From positions 6,262,001 to 6,326,000 of the forward strand of contig NZ_CP108131.1 in the NCBI RefSeq assembly GCF_036203305.1: a DNA stretch of 64,000 nucleotides. Reading direction: 5' to 3'. Position 1 is the first letter of the stretch, and every line of letters starts with the position of its first letter. Shown piece by piece: positions 49,801-63,100 of this stretch. Source of the stretch: Streptomyces sp. NBC_00190 (lineage in GTDB: Bacteria > Actinomycetota > Actinomycetes > Streptomycetales > Streptomycetaceae). The position numbers and the translations under genes were made by a program. The notes under the pieces are model-generated. The model saw only the letters and a list, made by a program, of their open reading frames with translations, did no database searches and had not been told where the DNA came from.

Positions 49801-52800
49801 TCCTGGTCGACCAGGGCGAGGGCGGCACCGAAGCGCTCCTGCCCTTCGCCTGGAGCGGGGTCGCCCTGCACGCCACCGGAGCCGCAGCCCTGCGCGTGTA
49901 CGTACGCCGCATCCGCGGCGCGGAGGAGTCGGCGATGGTCGTCGCCGACGAGACCGGCCGCCCCGTGATGACCGTGGGCTCGCTGATCTGCCGGCCCGTC
50001 TCCGCCGAACAGCTGGAGCCGGCGGACGGCACCCTCTCCGACGCCCTGCGGCACATCGAGTGGACCCCGCTCCCCGAGCCGGCCGAACCCGCCCACTCCT
50101 CCTCCACCGTCGTGCTCGACGAGTACGGGCTGGCCATCCTCGGCGACCCGTCGGCCGTCGTGCTGGCCTGCTGCCCCACCCCGGTGCGCAGGCCCCTGCT
50201 CGAAGCCACGCGCACGGTCACCTCGTACGTGCTGGGCCTGCTGCAGTCCTGGCTGACGGACGAGCGGTTCGAGTTCACCACCCTGCTCGTCGTCACCCGC
50301 GGCGCGGTCGCCACCACCGGCGACACCGCCCCCGACCTGACCCAGGCCCCCGTGTGGGGCATCGTCCGGGCGGCCCAGGCCGAGAACCCGGGCAGGATCG
50401 TCCTGCTCGACACCGACCCGGACGTCGACCCGGTGGAGTTCCCGGGCATCGCGGCCGCGGCCCTGGCCCACGGCGAGCCGGAACTCGCCCTGCGCGACGG
50501 CCGATTCCTCATCCCGCGACTGGTGCCGACGCCCGTACCCGAGGCGGACTCCCCCTGGAACGGCGACGGCACCGTCCTCGTCACGGGCGGCACCGGAGGC
50601 CTGGGCGCGCGCATCGCCCACCACCTCGTCACCCGGCACGGCGTACGCCACCTGCTGCTCACCAGCCGCCGCGGCCCGGACGCCCCTGGCGCCGCCGGTC
50701 TGCGCGAGCGCCTCATCGAGGCCGGAGCCCTGGACGTCCGGATCGCCGCCTGCGACGCGGCCGACCGCGCCGCACTGGCCGGCACCCTCGCCGGCATCCC
50801 CCACGAGCACCCGCTCACCGGCGTCGTCCACGCGGCGGGCGTGGTGGACCCCGGCCTCATCGGCACCCTTACCCCGGAACGCCTGGACACCGTCCTGCGC
50901 CCCAAGGCGGACGCCGCCTGGCACCTGCACGAACTGACCCAGGACCTCCCGCTGACGGCGTTCGTGCTGTTCTCCTCGGCGGGCGGACTCGTCCTGCCCG
51001 CCGGTCAGGGCAACTACGCGGCCGCCAACGTCTTCCTGGACGCACTGGCAGCGCACCGGCGCGCGGCCGGACTCCCCGCGACCTCCCTCGCGTACGGCCT
51101 GTGGGCGGTCAACACCGGCCTCGGCGGCGAGCTCACCGACGCCGACATCGAGAAGATGAACCGGCTCGGCCTGCCCGCCCTGCCCGCCGCGCACGGCCTC
51201 GAACTCTTCGACCAGGCCCTGCGCACCCGCCGCGCCCTGCTCGCCCCCCTCGTCGTCGACCCGGCAGCCCTGCACGCCCGGGGCGCCGACGTCCCGCCGC
51301 TGCTGCGCGCCGCCGCGGCCGCCGGCCGGCCCACGACCCGCCGCAGCGCGGCGAACGCCGCGCCCGTCGGCGACAGCCTCGCCCGCAGGCTGGCCGCCCT
51401 CGGCGCCGCCGAACGCCGCCGGGCCCTCCTCGACATGGTCGCCACGCAGGTCGCCGCCGTCCTCGGCCATGAGTCCGCGGACACCGTCGGAGCGGACCGT
51501 GCCTTCAAGGAACTGGGCTTCGACTCCCTGGCAGCCGTCGAACTGCGCAACGCCCTCAACTCCGCGACGGGCCTCAGGCTTCCCGTCACGCTCGTCTTCG
51601 ACTACCCGACCACCCGCGCCGTCGCCGAGTACCTCGACACGGAACTCGGCGGCACGGAACCGGAAACCGCCCCCGAGCAGACCGCCCCGGTGGGCCTGTC
51701 GGACGACGAACCCATCGCGATCGTCGGCATCAGCTGCCGCTTCCCCGGCGGCGTACGCTCCGCCGAGGACCTGTGGGACCTCGTCGCCGAGGGCCGCGAC
51801 GCCATCGCCGGCTTCCCCGCCGACCGCGGCTGGGACACCGACGGCATCTACGACCCGGAACCCGGCCTGCACGGCAAGACGTACGCCCGGGAAGGCGGCT
51901 TCCTCTACGACGCCGCCGAGTTCGACCCGGCGTTCTTCGGGATCAGCCCCCGCGAGGCCATCGCCATGGACCCGCAGCAGCGGCTCCTGCTCCAGGCGGC
52001 CTGGGAGGCGTTCGAACGCGCCGGCATCGACCCCACGACCATGCGCGGCAGCCAGACCGGTGTCTACGCGGGCGTCATGTACCACGACTACGGTTCGCGC
52101 CTCCAGCACATCCCCGACGACGTCGCCGGCTACCTCGGCAACGGCACCGCGGCGTCCATCCTCACCGGCCGCGTCGCCTACACCCTCGGCCTCGAGGGCC
52201 CGGCGGTCAGCGTGGACACGGCCTGCTCCTCCTCCCTCGTCGCCCTCCACATGGCCTGCCAGGCACTGCGCCGCGGCGAGGTCGGGATGGCCCTGGCCGG
52301 CGGTGTCACGGTGATGTCGACGCCCGAGATCTACGTCGAGTTCGCCCAGCAGCGCGGACTGTCCGCCGACGGCCGCTGCAAGGCCTTCGCGGGCGGCGCG
52401 GACGGCACGGGCTGGGCGGAGGGAGTCGGCCTGCTGCTCGTCGAGCGGCTCTCCGACGCCCAGCGCCTGGGTCACGACGTCCTCGCCGTGATCCGCGGCT
52501 CGGCGATCAACCAGGACGGCGCCAGCAACGGCCTGACCGCCCCCAACGGTCCCTCGCAGCAGCGGGTCATCCAGCGCGCGCTCGCCACCTGCGGCCTCAC
52601 CACCTCCGACGTGGACCTCGTCGAGGGCCACGGCACGGGCACCCGGCTGGGCGACCCGATCGAGGCCCAGGCGCTGCTCGCGACGTACGGCCGGGGGCGG
52701 CCCGCCGAGGACCCGGTGTGGCTGGGATCCATCAAGTCCAACATCGGACACGCCCAGGCCGCGGCAGGCGTCAGCGGTGTCATCAAGTCCGTCATGGCCC

Positions 52801-55800
52801 TCCGCAACGGCCTGATGCCCAAGACCCTCCACGTGGACGAGCCCTCGCCCGAGGTCGACTGGGAGGCCGGGAACGTACGGCTGCTCACCGAGGCCAGGCC
52901 GTGGCCCCGGCGGGCCGACCGGCCGCGCCGCGCCACCGTCTCCTCGTTCGGGCTGAGCGGCACCAACGCCCACCTGATCGTCGAGGAGGCACCGGAGCCG
53001 GCCGTGGCACCCGCTCCTTCGGTGCCCGCGACGGCCGACGCGCCCGCGGCGTGGCCGCTGCTGCTGTCTGGCTCGGACGAGGACGGCCCGGCCCGCCAGG
53101 CACAGGCCCTGCGCGCCCGGCTGCTCGCCGATCCGGACCTGCACCTCGGCGACGTCGCCTACACCCTGGCCACCGGCCGTGCGGCGCTGGAACACCGCGG
53201 GGCGGTCCTGGCCGCGGACACCCCGAGCGCACTGCGCGAGCTCGACGCCTTCCTCGCCGGGGACGGCGTCCGCGGATCCGCTCGGGCGGCCGGGCGGACG
53301 GCGTTCCTGTTCACGGGGCAGGGTGCGCAGTGGCTGGGTATGGGGCGGGAGTTGTACGTGTCCTTCCCGGTGTTCGCCGAGGCGTTCGACGCGGTGTGTG
53401 CGGAGGTCGACGGGCATCTGGGGTGCTCGTTGCGTGAGGTGGTGTGGGGTGGGGACGCGGAGGCGTTGAACGCGACCGCGATCACCCAGCCGGCGTTGTT
53501 CGCGCTTGAGGTGGCGTTGTTCCGGCTGGTCGAGGCGTGGGGTGTGAAGCCCGATGTGGTGGCCGGTCATTCGATCGGTGAGCTGGCGGCGGCGCATGTC
53601 GCCGGTGTGCTGTCGCTCGCCGACGCGGCCCGGCTGGTCGTGGCGCGTGGCCGTCTGATGCAGGCGCTGCCTGCGGGTGGTGCGATGCTGGCCGTGCAGG
53701 CCACGGAGGCGGAGGTGCTGCCGCTGCTGTCCGATGGTGTCGGTGTCGCGGCGGTGAACGGTCCGCAGTCGGTGGTGGTCTCGGGTGTCGAGGCCGGGGT
53801 GCTGGCCGTGGGTGAGCACTTCTCGGCGGCGGGTCGCAAGACCAGCCGTCTGTCGGTGTCGCACGCGTTCCACTCGGCTCTGATGGACCCGATGCTGGAC
53901 GAGTTCCGGACCGTTGCCGAGGCCTTGACCTTCAACGCTCCTCGCGTGCAGGTCGTCTCCACGGTTTCGGGTGAGCTGTCGGAGGCGTGGCAGTCGCCGG
54001 AGTACTGGGTCGGGCAGGTCCGTGAGGCCGTCCGTTTCGCCGACGCGGTGCTTGCGCTGGAGCAGCAGGGTGTGACCCGGTTCCTGGAGATCGGCCCGGA
54101 CGGGATCCTGACCGGCCTCGCCGCGCAGAGCCTGGACGACGCCGTGCTCGTCGCGGCCGTGCGCAAGAACCGCTCCGAGCCGGAGACCCTGGTCGCCGCC
54201 GTGGCCCAGCTCCACGTCCACGGCGTGGCCGTCGACTGGGAGGCGTTCCACGCCGGTACCGGCGCCCGCCGCGTCGACCTGCCCACCTACGCCTTCCAAC
54301 GCACCCGCTACTGGCTCGACGCCCCCGCCGCCGTCGGTGACGCGGCCGGACTGGGCCAGCTCCCCGCCGGGCACCCCCTGCTCAGCGCGGTCGTGGTCTC
54401 GCCCGAGACCGGAGCCCCGGTCCTCACCGGCCGGATCTCCGTCCCCACGCATCCCTGGCTCGCCGACCACGCCGTACACGGCAACGTCCTGCTGCCGGGC
54501 ACCGCGTACGTGGAGATGGCCCTGCGCGCCGGGCACGAGGCGGGCTGCGCCCAGCTGGAGGAGCTGACCCAGGAGACCCCGCTGCTGCTGCCCGGCAACA
54601 CCGGAGTCGCCGTGCAGGTCGTCGTGGGCGAGGCCGACGGGACCGGGCGCCGGGACGTCACCGTGTACTCGCGCGCCGAGAACCTGGCCGCGGACGCCGC
54701 GTGGACCCGCAACGCCCGCGGTGTCCTCGCTCCGGAGCCGGCGGTCCCCGCCGCAGACCTGGAGACGTGGCCCCCGGCCGGCGCCGAGCCGGTGCACGTG
54801 AGCGGGATGTACGAGGACCTCGCCGGACTCGGATACGGGTACGGCCCGGTCTTCCAGGGCCTCACGACGGCCTGGCGGCGCGGCGACGAGCTCTTCGCCG
54901 AGATCGCGCTGCCCGACCACGCCCGCACCGACGCCGCCGCGTTCGCCCTGCACCCCGCCCTGCTCGACGCGGCCCTGCACGCGGAGCGGATCTTCGACGC
55001 GGATCACGAGGGTCCGGTCCGGGCGGCCCTGCCCTTCGTCTGGAACGGCGTCACCCTGCACGCCACCGGAGCCGCCGCCCTCCGCGTGCGGCTGACCAAG
55101 CCCGGCCCCGACGCCGTCGCCCTGCGGATCACCGCACCGACCGGCGAGCCCGTGGCCACGGTGGAGTCCCTGGTGGTGCGCGAGGTGTCCGCCGAGCAGC
55201 TGGTGGGCAACGGCGACAGCCGCGGCGCGCAGCTGTTCCGTGTCGACTGGCAGGCCCACCAGCCGTCCGGCGCCCCGGCGTCGGCCCAGGCCACGGTCCC
55301 CCTGGACGACTGGGTGGTGGTCGGATCCGGCCTCGCCGGTTTCCGGTCGGTGTCCTCGCTCACCGACCTCGCGGCGGAGCAGCGGGTTCCGGGCACGGTC
55401 GTGCTGACCGCACCGGACGTCTCCGATGTCTTCGGTACGACCGGCGGGGTGCCCGAGCAGGTCCGGACGTCCGTGGGCCGGCTCCTCGACGGGCTCGGGC
55501 AGTGGCTGGCCGACGAGCGGTTCACCGACTCCCGTCTGGTGCTCGTCACCCGGAACGCGGTGGTGGCCGGGGACGGCGACGGCGTCGACTGCGTGCAGGC
55601 CCCGCTGTGGGGCGTGCTGCGCGCGGCGCAGGCCGAGAACCCGGGCCGCTTCACCGTCGTCGACCTCGACGAGGCGCCGGAATCGGTACGGGCCCTGCCC
55701 GCCGCCGTCGTCTCGGCGGAGACCGAGATCGCCGTCCGCCGCGGCGAGGTCCTCGTACCCCGCTACGCCGCCACCTCCGGTGGTGCGCAGCCCCTGGCGT

Positions 55801-57155
55801 GGGACCCGGACGGCACCGTGCTGATCACCGGCGGCACCGGCCTGCTGGGCGCGGTGCTCGCCAGGCACCTCGTCGCCGAGGCCGGCGTACGCCACCTCGT
55901 ACTGACCAGCCGCCGCGGTACGGACGCCCCCGGAGCCGCCGAACTCCAGCAGGAGCTCGCCGCGTCGGGCGCCACCGTACGGATCGTCGCGGTCGACGCG
56001 GCCGACCGCTACGCGCTCGCGGCCCTGCTGGACGAGATCCCCGCCGGGCACCCGCTGACCGGCGTCGTGCACGCGGCCGGAGTCATGGACAACGCCCTGG
56101 TCGGCGCGGTCACCAAGGAGCAGGTGAGCAAGGTGCTGCGGCCCAAGGTGGACGCGGCCTGGCACCTGCACGAGCTGACGAAGGACCTGGGCCTGACCGC
56201 CTTCGTCCTCTACTCCTCGGCCGGCGGCCAGATCCTGTCCGCCGGGCAGGCCACCTACGCGGCGGCGAACGTCTTCCTCGACGCGCTCGCCGCCGACCGC
56301 CGCGCTGCCGGACTCGCCGCCACCTCGCTGGCCTGGGGCCTGTGGGAAGGCACCGTCGGCGAGGGCCCGGAGCTCACCGAGGCCGACCTGCGCCGGATGG
56401 GCCGCTCCGGAGTCCTGGAACTGTCCTTCGGCGACGGACTCGCCCTGTTCGACGCCGCGCTGGGCCGGGACGAGGCCCTGCTCGCACCCGTCCGGCTCGA
56501 CCGTGCCGCGCTGCGCGAGCGGGCCGACGAGATCCCGGCCCTGCTGCGGGCCCTGGCCGGTCCGCCCGCCCGCAAGGCCGTCAAGGCCGCCGCGGTTCCG
56601 TCCGCCGGCTCCGGGGACACCGGCGGATCCCTGGTGCGGGGCAAGCTGGCCGGACTGGAGGGCGGACCGGAGCGGGTCCGCTACCTGGAGGAGCTGGTAC
56701 GGGGCCACGCGGCAGCCGTGCTCGGCCACGGCGACCCCTCGGGTGTCGCGGCCGACCGGGGCTTCACCGAGCTCGGACTGGACTCCCTCGGGGCGATCGA
56801 ACTGCGCAACCGGCTCCAGAAGGCGACCGGGCTGCGGCTGCCCGCCACGCTGATGTTCGACTACCCCAACTCGGCGGCCCTGGCCGGGTTCCTGCTGGAG
56901 GAACTGGAGCCCGAGCCGGCGGCCGCGGCGGCCGCGGAGCCCCTGGACGAGGACGGCATCAGGCGGGCCCTGCTGTCGATCCCGGCGGCGCGCCTGCGCG
57001 AATCCGGCCTCCTCGACGCGCTGCTCGGCCTGGCGCAGGCACAGGACGCTCCGGCGGGGCCGAGCGCCCCGTCGGCCGACCAGGGCGCGGCCATCGAGGA
57101 GATGGACGTGGACGACCTCGTACGAGCCGCCCTGGCCGGCGGCGAACTCAGCTGA
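40851..57155 (+). CDS. Modular type I polyketide synthase: loading ACP plus three KS-AT-DH-KR-ACP modules
   Basis: This 5434-residue protein starts with a lone ACP (Ser75 in GLDSIAL) with no loading KS or AT. Module 1: KS C312, AT S773 with HAFHS at 870, DH H1080/D1252, KR Y1654, ACP S1826. Module 2: KS C2061, AT S2507 with HAFHS at 2604, DH H2811/D2977, KR Y3389, ACP S3559. Module 3: KS C3792, AT S4241 with HAFHS at 4338, DH H4540/D4706, KR Y5136, ACP S5312. HAFHS indicates malonyl-CoA. No ER is present, so each module should leave a double bond. The KR1 motif VIDD suggests B-type; KR2 (VVDP) and KR3 (VMDN) lack the second Asp. A C-terminal docking segment ([15 protein letters not shown]) precedes the stop. 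The ATG at 40851 follows GGGAG; a GTG 6 bp earlier is less likely. Confidence 0.96.
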   Translation: MSAGFDPVADDLSGAEVRPGAQLAARLTGLPGSEQSRLLLDLVCAQAADILRKARPDTEPVVATGTSFKELGLDSIALVDLHARINAATGLGLPVTAAFDHPSPELLAAYVRTELLGGPAEPVAAHPAPAAAAPEVFDGEPIAVVGIGGRFPGGVRSAEELWDLVARGGTAVGPFPDNRGWDLDALFDDDPATPGTCYTRTGGFLHDAAEFDAEFFGISPREALAMDPQQRLLLETAWEALERTGIDPTSLRGTRTGVFIGAGPSEYGPRVQDAPESLTGYLVTGGALSVTSGRVAYALGLEGPALTVDTACSGSLVSLHLAVQSLRRGECSMALAGGVTVLSTPGLFTEFSRQRGLAPDGQIKAFAAGADGTSFAEGVGLLVVERLDDARRNGHQVLAVIRGSAVNQDGASNGLTAPSGTAQQRVILQALADAGLSGDEVDAVEAHGTGTTLGDPIEARALIATYGKDRPEDRPLWLGSVKSNLGHTQAAAGVAGLMKMIMAMRHGVLPQTLHVDAPSGNVDWSAGTVRLLTEPVPWPTDEDRPRRAGVSGFGISGTNAHIIVEEPPREPLADTPAPAGTGADALTPGAVPALVPVAGRSDEGLRAQAARLAQYLAERPELTPGDVGHSLGTGRAALEHRATVLAADREELLEGLRALADGQSTPGTRTGALPAGRLAFLFTGQGSQRLAMGRQLYDTHPVFADALADAIGWLDLQLDTSLWDVLFAEPGSEAAALLDETRYAQTALFAVETALFRLVESWGVRPDFLAGHSIGEIAAAHAAGVLNLEDAATLVAARGRLMQELPPGGAMVAVQAAEEEVLPYLGEQVAVAAVNGPDSVVLSGEESAVRALADRFADQGRKTKRLQVSHAFHSPLMEPMLEEFRRVAGILTYAAPRIPIVSTVTGRLATSEELRSPDYWTGHVREAVRFADAVDWLSGQGGVRTFLELGPDAVLSALGQHCLPEEREADTVFAPMLRAGKDEVREALGAAALAHTRGALLDWAAVYAGRDTRRVDLPTYAFRTRRYWLAPERAGGDPSGLGQLAAQHPLLGSVVDLAGAGGTVLTGRLSLRTHPWIADHTIAGVTLLPGTAFVELALRAGAETGCALVEELTLQSPLVLPESGGVALQVVVAAPDEAGRRAVECYSRPDGADSADEAEDGWVRHATGVLAPAAPEADAAALSGPWPPAGAVPLDVSTLYGDMADEGYGYGPAFHGVQAAWLRDGEVFAEVEPPQPARADAAAYGLHPALLDAALHPADHTLAARGSRPEGTWIPFSWNGVTLYTSGASAVRVRITARGSEELAVTVAAADGSPVARVDSLLLRAVTGAQLAGDRPDPLLRVQWNPLELPATAVGFAEFADLADLADGPVPPVVVHRTLPTPDGDLPAAVRTVAADALAALRTWLENDRYAESRLVVVTRDGAAVPGTDVDLAQAPVWGLVRSAEAENPGRFTLVDTDEAGLASLGRALAGTEPELALRGAGSYVPRLAAVPAPAEERPAPWDETGTVLITGGTGGVGAELARHLVRRHGVRHLLLTSRRGPDAPGARELVADLAALGAEATVTATDVADRDALAVLLAAIPAAHPLRAVVHAAGVIDDGLTGSLTAQRLDTVMRPKVDAAWNLHELTADLGLTAFVLFSSASTVLDGAGQGNYAAANLFLDALAARRAAAGQVVTSLAWGLWAGGGGMGATLDAAALTRIERLGLDSLSFEENLAQLDKALAGHEPAVVPVRVNHRAVRGRSDGTPTLLRALVRSAVRRPAAGASAASVPNAQVPLGARLAEIGAADRLATVLRLVRTEAAAVLGYQSAEEVTATRAFTETGFDSLAAVELRNRLGAATGLRLSATLTFDYPTATALAEHLVTKLVGAAAPSAAPAPAAPGGQAATDADPIVIVGMACRYPGGVTSPEELWQLVADGADAIGPFPTDRGWADDLYDPEIGKPGKTYSTEGGFLYDAAQFDPAFFGISPREAQAMDPQQRLLLEVAWETFERAGIDPRSVKGSSTGVFAGVMYHDWGLRLGPLPEDVAGYHGNGSLASVVSGRVSYALGLEGPAVSVDTACSSSLVALHMAARSLRSGECSLALAGGVTIMSTPDTFLDMSRQRGLAADGRCKSFGEGADGTGWGEGAGVLLLERLSDATRNGHRVLAVVRGSALNQDGASNGLTAPNGPAQQRVIRQALADAGLTAAEVDVVEAHGTGTRLGDPIEAQALLETYGQERPEGRPLWLGSIKSNMGHTQAAAGVAGIIKMVKAMDHGLLPRTLYAETASDQVDWSAGEVELLTEARAWVASGGVRRAGVSSFGISGTNAHVIIEQAPEQQARVATAAAAGTGPGAELPALPWVVSGATPEALRAQADRLRERLAELSDEELAPAADVLATGRAALEHRAVALGADRAELSRSLELLAGAAVAQDGKTAFLFTGQGAQRLGMGRELYASFPVFAEAFDAVCAETDPHLGRSLREVVWGEDAEALNATAIAQPALFALEVALFRLVEAWGLTPDVVAGHSIGELAAAHVAGVLSLADAARLVVARGRLMQALPVGGAMVALQATEAEVLPLFTDEAGIAAVNGPRSVVVSGTEAAVLAVGEHFAAAGRKTSRLSVSHAFHSALMEPMLDELRTVAERLTFHEPRVTVVSTVTGDTSTQWQSPEYWAGQVREPVRFADAVRRAEELGARTFVEIGPDAVLTALGAGSATREDTAFVPLLRRDRDEARETLTGIGAAWARGSAVDWTAVLGGPARRPGTLVDLPTYAFQRGRYWLDVPARAGDVGSVGLDAVDHPVLGAAVLSPESGSVVLTGRLSAAGHPWVADHGVHGAVLLPGTGFVELAVRLGDQVGCDLLEEMTLEAPLVLPATGGAALRVAAGAPDATGRRPLHIHSRLDGAPEGAWTRHATGFLATGEPPRVEADLTQWPPPGATTVDVTGAYESLRERGYGYGPAFQGLKAAWRRGDELFAEVALPDTVRGEAGDYGLHPALLDTAMHVDVLVDQGEGGTEALLPFAWSGVALHATGAAALRVYVRRIRGAEESAMVVADETGRPVMTVGSLICRPVSAEQLEPADGTLSDALRHIEWTPLPEPAEPAHSSSTVVLDEYGLAILGDPSAVVLACCPTPVRRPLLEATRTVTSYVLGLLQSWLTDERFEFTTLLVVTRGAVATTGDTAPDLTQAPVWGIVRAAQAENPGRIVLLDTDPDVDPVEFPGIAAAALAHGEPELALRDGRFLIPRLVPTPVPEADSPWNGDGTVLVTGGTGGLGARIAHHLVTRHGVRHLLLTSRRGPDAPGAAGLRERLIEAGALDVRIAACDAADRAALAGTLAGIPHEHPLTGVVHAAGVVDPGLIGTLTPERLDTVLRPKADAAWHLHELTQDLPLTAFVLFSSAGGLVLPAGQGNYAAANVFLDALAAHRRAAGLPATSLAYGLWAVNTGLGGELTDADIEKMNRLGLPALPAAHGLELFDQALRTRRALLAPLVVDPAALHARGADVPPLLRAAAAAGRPTTRRSAANAAPVGDSLARRLAALGAAERRRALLDMVATQVAAVLGHESADTVGADRAFKELGFDSLAAVELRNALNSATGLRLPVTLVFDYPTTRAVAEYLDTELGGTEPETAPEQTAPVGLSDDEPIAIVGISCRFPGGVRSAEDLWDLVAEGRDAIAGFPADRGWDTDGIYDPEPGLHGKTYAREGGFLYDAAEFDPAFFGISPREAIAMDPQQRLLLQAAWEAFERAGIDPTTMRGSQTGVYAGVMYHDYGSRLQHIPDDVAGYLGNGTAASILTGRVAYTLGLEGPAVSVDTACSSSLVALHMACQALRRGEVGMALAGGVTVMSTPEIYVEFAQQRGLSADGRCKAFAGGADGTGWAEGVGLLLVERLSDAQRLGHDVLAVIRGSAINQDGASNGLTAPNGPSQQRVIQRALATCGLTTSDVDLVEGHGTGTRLGDPIEAQALLATYGRGRPAEDPVWLGSIKSNIGHAQAAAGVSGVIKSVMALRNGLMPKTLHVDEPSPEVDWEAGNVRLLTEARPWPRRADRPRRATVSSFGLSGTNAHLIVEEAPEPAVAPAPSVPATADAPAAWPLLLSGSDEDGPARQAQALRARLLADPDLHLGDVAYTLATGRAALEHRGAVLAADTPSALRELDAFLAGDGVRGSARAAGRTAFLFTGQGAQWLGMGRELYVSFPVFAEAFDAVCAEVDGHLGCSLREVVWGGDAEALNATAITQPALFALEVALFRLVEAWGVKPDVVAGHSIGELAAAHVAGVLSLADAARLVVARGRLMQALPAGGAMLAVQATEAEVLPLLSDGVGVAAVNGPQSVVVSGVEAGVLAVGEHFSAAGRKTSRLSVSHAFHSALMDPMLDEFRTVAEALTFNAPRVQVVSTVSGELSEAWQSPEYWVGQVREAVRFADAVLALEQQGVTRFLEIGPDGILTGLAAQSLDDAVLVAAVRKNRSEPETLVAAVAQLHVHGVAVDWEAFHAGTGARRVDLPTYAFQRTRYWLDAPAAVGDAAGLGQLPAGHPLLSAVVVSPETGAPVLTGRISVPTHPWLADHAVHGNVLLPGTAYVEMALRAGHEAGCAQLEELTQETPLLLPGNTGVAVQVVVGEADGTGRRDVTVYSRAENLAADAAWTRNARGVLAPEPAVPAADLETWPPAGAEPVHVSGMYEDLAGLGYGYGPVFQGLTTAWRRGDELFAEIALPDHARTDAAAFALHPALLDAALHAERIFDADHEGPVRAALPFVWNGVTLHATGAAALRVRLTKPGPDAVALRITAPTGEPVATVESLVVREVSAEQLVGNGDSRGAQLFRVDWQAHQPSGAPASAQATVPLDDWVVVGSGLAGFRSVSSLTDLAAEQRVPGTVVLTAPDVSDVFGTTGGVPEQVRTSVGRLLDGLGQWLADERFTDSRLVLVTRNAVVAGDGDGVDCVQAPLWGVLRAAQAENPGRFTVVDLDEAPESVRALPAAVVSAETEIAVRRGEVLVPRYAATSGGAQPLAWDPDGTVLITGGTGLLGAVLARHLVAEAGVRHLVLTSRRGTDAPGAAELQQELAASGATVRIVAVDAADRYALAALLDEIPAGHPLTGVVHAAGVMDNALVGAVTKEQVSKVLRPKVDAAWHLHELTKDLGLTAFVLYSSAGGQILSAGQATYAAANVFLDALAADRRAAGLAATSLAWGLWEGTVGEGPELTEADLRRMGRSGVLELSFGDGLALFDAALGRDEALLAPVRLDRAALRERADEIPALLRALAGPPARKAVKAAAVPSAGSGDTGGSLVRGKLAGLEGGPERVRYLEELVRGHAAAVLGHGDPSGVAADRGFTELGLDSLGAIELRNRLQKATGLRLPATLMFDYPNSAALAGFLLEELEPEPAAAAAAEPLDEDGIRRALLSIPAARLRESGLLDALLGLAQAQDAPAGPSAPSADQGAAIEEMDVDDLVRAALAGGELS
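53295..53445 (+). repeat. AT-domain repeat, copy in module 3
   Basis: This 151-bp stretch, the beginning of AT3, is identical to 63850-64000 except at two positions. Related DNA begins AT4 near 58810. The codons favour GTG, GGT and TTG, unlike the C-ending codons around them. Confidence 0.9.
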
Positions 57156-57180
57156 CCCCGACCTGAATTATGAGGATGAC

Positions 57181-60100
57181 GTGAGCACATCGGTGGAACA
57201 GGTCGTAGCAGCGCTGCGCAAGTCACTCACGGACAACGAGCGGCTGCGCGAGGAGAACGCCCGGCTCACCGCCGCGAGCAACGACCCGATCGCGATCGTG
57301 GCCATGGCCTGCCGCTACCCGGGCGGGGCCGGCACGCCGGAGGACCTGTGGCGGCTCGTCGCCGACGGAACGGACGCGGTGTCCGGCTTCCCGGCCGACC
57401 GGGGCTGGGATCCGGGCGTCTACGACCCGGAGCCCGGGGTGCCGGGCAAGTCGTACGCCCGCGACGGCGCGTTCCTGTACGAGGCGGCCGAGTTCGACCC
57501 GGCGTTCTTCGGGATCAGCCCGCGCGAGGCCCTGACCATGGATCCCCAGCAGCGGCTGCTGCTGGAGATCTCCTGGGAGGCCATCGAGCGGGCCGGGGTC
57601 GACCCGGCCACGCTGAAGGGCAGCCGGACCGGTGTGTACGCCGGGGTGATGTACCACGACTACGCGGACGGCAGCGCGGGCAGCTTCGTCTCCGGCCGCA
57701 CCGCGTACACGCTCGGCCTCGAAGGTCCGGCGGTCACCGTGGACACGGCGTGCTCGTCCTCCCTGGTGGCCCTGCACATGGCGGCGCAGGCGCTGAGGTC
57801 GGGGGAGTGCTCCCTGGCACTGGCGGGCGGTGTGACCGTGATGTCCACGCCCGACATGCTCGTGTACTTCAGCGGGCAGCGGGGGCTCGCGCCCGACGGC
57901 CGCTGCAAGCCGTTCGCTGCGGCCGCGGACGGCACGGGCTGGGGCGAGGGCGCGGGCGTCCTGCTGCTGGAGCGGCTCTCCGACGCCCGGCGCAACGGGC
58001 ACCCGGTGCTCGCGCTGGTCAGCGGCTCAGCCGTCAACCAGGACGGCGCGTCCAGCGCCATGACCGTCCCCAACGGTCCGGCGCAGCAGCGGGTCATCCG
58101 CCAGGCCCTGGCGGACGCCGGGATATCGGCGGCCGAGGTCGACGCGGTCGAGGCCCACGGCACCGGAACCCGGCTGGGCGACCCCATCGAAGCGCAGGCG
58201 CTGCTGGCCACGTACGGGCGGGGGCGTTCTCCGGAGCGGCCGTTGTGGCTGGGCTCCGTCAAGTCCAACTTCGGTCACACGCAGGCCGCGGCGGGTGTCG
58301 CGGGCATCATCAAGATGGTCATGGCGATGCGGCACGCAGTGCTGCCGCGGACCCTGCACGTGGACGCGCCCTCGGACCAGGTCGACTGGTCGGCGGGGAA
58401 CGTGGAACTGCTCACCGAGGCCCGGGAATGGCAGGCCGGGGGCCGGCCGCGGCGCGCGGGGATCTCCTCGTTCGGGCTGAGCGGTACCAACGCGCACGTG
58501 ATCGTGGAGCAGGCGCCGGCCGCGGAGCCGGCGTCCGAGGAGGTGACCGCGGGATCGCTGCCGCCGGTGGTGCCGTGGCCGGTGTCGGCGAAGACCGCGC
58601 AGGCCCTGGCGGACCAGGCGACCGGCCTCCTCGGGAGAGTGGGCGACGCAGGGCTCCGGCCGGTGGACGTCGGCCACTCCCTGGCGGCCTCCCGCACCCT
58701 GTTCGAACACCGGGCGGTGGTCGTCGGCGACCCCGAGCGCGGCCTCGCCGCCCTCGCGGCGGGCGAGGAACACCCCGGCGTGGTGACCGGCGAGGCACGG
58801 ACCGGCGGGCGGACCGCCTTCCTCTTCACGGGGCAGGGTGCGCAGCGGCTGGGGATGGGGCGGGAGTTGTACGCGTCCTTCCCGGTGTTCGCCGAGGCGT
58901 TCGACGCGGTGTGTGCGGAGGTCGACCCGCATCTGGGGCGGTCGTTGTGTGAGGTGGTGTGGGGTGAGGATCCGGAGGCGTTGAACGCGACGGCGATCAC
59001 GCAGCCGGCGTTGTTCGCGCTTGAGGTGGCGTTGTTCCGGCTGGTCGAGGCGTGGGGCGTGAAGCCCGACGTGGTCGCCGGGCATTCGATCGGTGAGCTG
59101 GCCGCCGCCCACGCGGTGGGGGTGCTGTCGCTCGCTGACGCGGCCCGGCTGGTCGTGGCGCGTGGCCGTCTGATGCAGGCACTGCCCGCGGGTGGCGCGA
59201 TGCTCGCCGTGCAGGCCACCGAGGACGAGGTGCTGCCGCTGCTGGGCGACGGTGTCGGTATCGCGGCGGTCAACGGGCCGGAATCCGTGGTCGTTTCGGG
59301 TGTGGAGGCTGCGGTCCTGGCCGTGGGTGAGCACTTCACCGCGGCCGGACGCAAGACCAGCCGACTGTCGGTGTCGCACGCTTTCCATTCCTCGCTGATG
59401 GGCCCGATGCTGGACGAATTCCGGGCCGTGGCAGGGCAGTTGACGTACGCCGAGCCGCGGATCGCGGTCGTGTCCACGGTGACGGGTGAGCCGAGCCAGG
59501 CGTGGCGGTCGCCCGAGTACTGGGTCGGGCAGGTGCGCGAGGCCGTCCGCTTCGCCGACGCCGTGCGCACCCTGGAACAACAGGGCGTGACCCGCTTCCT
59601 GGAGATCGGCCCCGACGGCATCCTCACCGGACTCGCCCAGCAGAGCGCCGCCTCCGAGAAGGCGGTCCTCGTACCCGCCCTGCGCCGCAGCCGCCCCGAG
59701 CCCGAAGCGCTGGTCGCAGCCCTCGCCCAGCTGCACGTGGACGGCGTACGCGTCGACTGGCAGGCGTACTACGCAGGCACCGGCGCCCAGCGCGTCGACC
59801 TCCCCACCTACCCCTTCCAGCGCACCCGCTTCTGGATCGACGCGGTGCGGTCGGCGACGGCCCACGCGCACCCGCTGCTCGGCGCGGTGGTGACCCTGGC
59901 CGACTCCGGCGGCGCCGTCCTCACCGGACGGCTGGCCGTCGCAGCGCAGCCGTGGCTCGCCGACCACGTGGTGCGGGACGCGATCCTCTTCCCCGGCTCG
60001 GGATTCGTGGAACTGGCGATCCGCGCGGGCGACCACGCGGGCTGCGACGTCCTCGAAGAGCTCGCTCTGCACGCGCCCCTCGTACTCCCCGAGGGCGGTG

Positions 60101-63100
60101 CCGTCGCCGTACAGGTGGTCGTCGGCGCGGCCGACGGGACCGGGCGCCGCACGGTCGGGGTGTACGCGCGGGACGAGAGCCTCCCGGACTCCGACTGGAT
60201 CCTGCACGCGGAAGGCGTACTGGCAGAAGGCGCGGACACGCCCGCCTTCGACCTGGCCACCGCCTGGCCCCCGCCGGGCGCGGTTCCGCTCCCCCTCGAC
60301 GGCGCGTACGAGGCCCTGAGCGCGCGCGGTCTCGCCTACGGGCCGGCCTTCCAGGGCCTGACCGCCGCCTGGCGGCTCGACGGAGCCGTCTACGCCGAGG
60401 TGACGCTGGGCCAGGACGTGGAGGCGCACGCGTACGGGCTGCACCCGGCGCTGCTGGACGCCTCGATGCACGCCGCACTGGTGGACGGCGCCGACGGCGA
60501 CGACGGCGCCACGGTCCTGCCGTTCGTCTGGAAGGACGTCCGGCTGTTCGCGGCCGGCACCTCGGCGGCCCGCGTACGGATTTCCCGGCCCACCCCGCAG
60601 AGCCTCTCCCTGGAGATCGCGGACGCGGGCGGCGCCCCGGTCGCGGCGGTCGGCGGTGTCGTCGGCCGCGCCGTGGAGGAGTCCGGGACCGGCGGCCCTG
60701 CCGCGGACCCGCTCTACCGCGTCGTATGGCAGCCTGCGGCCGAAGCCGCCTCGCCGGGGGAGTGGACGCGGTGGGAGGACGTGCCCGCCGAGGGCCCGGT
60801 AGGCGACACGGTCGTCCTGGAGTGCGCGGTGACCGGCGAGGACGTGCCGTCCGCCGTCCACGCCCTCACCGGCCGGGTCCTGGAGGTGCTGCAGACGTGG
60901 CTGGCCGACCAGAGGTTCGCCGCGTCGACCCTCGTGGTCGTCACGCGCGGTGCGGTCGCGGTCGGTGACGGCGATCCGGTCGACGTGCGGCAGGCACCGG
61001 TATGGGGCCTGGTGCGGGCGGCGCAGGCGGAGAACCCCGGCCGGTTCGTGCTCCTGGACACGCAGGACGGGGCCGAGGGCTCCGGCCTCCTGCGGGCCCA
61101 GGGCGAACCGGAGTCGGCCGTGCGCGACGGCCGGGTACTGGTTCCCCGGCTGGTCCGGGTCGCGGCCGCGGCCGGACCCGAGACCGTGTGGGACCCGGAC
61201 GGGACGGTCCTCATCACCGGCGGCACCGGCGGCCTGGGCGCCCTGGTGGCCGGGCACCTGGCGGCAGAGCGCGGGGTCCGGCACCTGCTGCTGGCCGGCC
61301 GGCGCGGCGCGGACGCGCCGGGCGTCACCGAACTCGTCGCCGGACTGGAGGAGTTGGGCGCGAGCGTCTCGGTCGCCGCGTGCGACGTGTCCGACCGGGA
61401 CGCCCTTGCGGCGCTCCTGGCCGGGGTGGATCCCGCGCACCCGCTGCGCGGAGTCGTCCACGCGGCGGGCGTACTCGACGACGCGATGATCACCTCGCTC
61501 ACCGCCGAACGCGTGACCGGCGTCCTCGCCCCCAAGGCGGATGCCGCCTGGCACCTGCACGAGCTGACCGAAGGCCTCGGCCTCACCGCGTTCGTCCTCT
61601 TCTCGTCCATCGCCGGCACCCTCGGCTCGACGGGACAGGGCAACTACGCGGCCGCCAACGCCTTCCTCGATGCCCTGGCCGCCCACCGCCGCTCCGGCGG
61701 ACTCGCCGCCGTCTCCATGGCCTTCGGGCTGTGGGACACCGCGGGCGGCATGGGCACCCGGCTCGGCGCCGCCGAACTGGAGCGGATGCGGCAGGCGGGC
61801 ACCCCCGCCATCCCAGCCGACAGCGGCCTCGCCCTCTTCGACGCCGCGCTGCGATCGGGCGCCGCCGCCACCGTGCCGGTCCGCCTGGACCTCGGCGTGC
61901 TGCGCGCGCACGCCGACGGGATCCCCGCCCTGCTGCTCGGCCTCGTACGCACCCCCGGACGCCGGACGACCCGTACCGGGTCCGGCTCCCCGGCACTGCG
62001 CGGCAGGCTCGCCGGTCTGAGCGGAGCGGACCGCGCCGCTGCCGTGCTCGACCTGGTCCGTACGACGGTCGCGACGGTCCTGGGACACGCCTCGGGCGAC
62101 GCCATCGAACCCGGGCGCGCCTTCGACGAGCTGGGCTTCGACTCGCTGACCGCCGTCGAACTGCGCAACCGGCTCGACTCGGCCACCGGACTGCGACTTC
62201 CGGCCACGCTGATCTTCGATTACCCGACGGCCGAAGCGGCCGCGACGTACGTGCGGGAACTCCTGGACGGCACCCCGGACGCGGGCTCCGCGCAGGGGGC
62301 GGCCGTCGCCGTCCGCGCCACGGACGACGACCCGATCGTGATCGTCGGCATGGCCTGCCGCTACCCGGGCGGGGTGACCACGCCGGACGGCCTGTGGCGG
62401 CTGGTCGCCGACGGCGTGGACGCGATCGCCCCCCTGCCCGACGACCGGGGCTGGGACCCCGGCGTCTACGACCCGGAACCCGGCGTGCCGGGCAAGTCGT
62501 ACGCCCGCGACGGAGGCTTCCTCTACGACGCGGCCGAGTTCGACCCGGCCTTCTTCGGGATCAGCCCGCGCGAGGCGCTGACCATGGACCCGCAGCAGCG
62601 GCTGCTGCTGGAGATCTCTTGGGAGGCCATCGAGCGCGCGGGAGTCGACCCGGGCGTACTCAAGGGCAGCCGGACGGGTGTCTACGCCGGTGTGATGTAC
62701 CACGACTACGCGGGCGGCACGGCGGGCAGTCTCGTCTCCGGCCGGGTCGCCTACACCCTGGGGCTGGAGGGGCCCGCCGTCACCGTGGACACGGCGTGCT
62801 CGTCCTCGCTGGTCGCACTGCACATGGCGGCGCAGGCGCTGAGATCGGGCGAGTGCTCCCTGGCCCTGGCGGGCGGTGTGACCGTGATGTCCACGCCCGA
62901 CATGCTCGTGTACTTCAGCGAGCAGCGCGGCCTGTCCATGGACGGCCGGTGCAAGTCCTTCGGCGCGGGCGCGGACGGTACCGGCTGGGGCGAGGGCGCC
63001 GGAATGCTGCTGCTGGAGCGGCTTTCGGACGCTCGGCGCAACGGGCACCCGGTCCTGGCGACGGTGCGGGGTTCGGCGCTGAACCAGGACGGTGCGTCGA

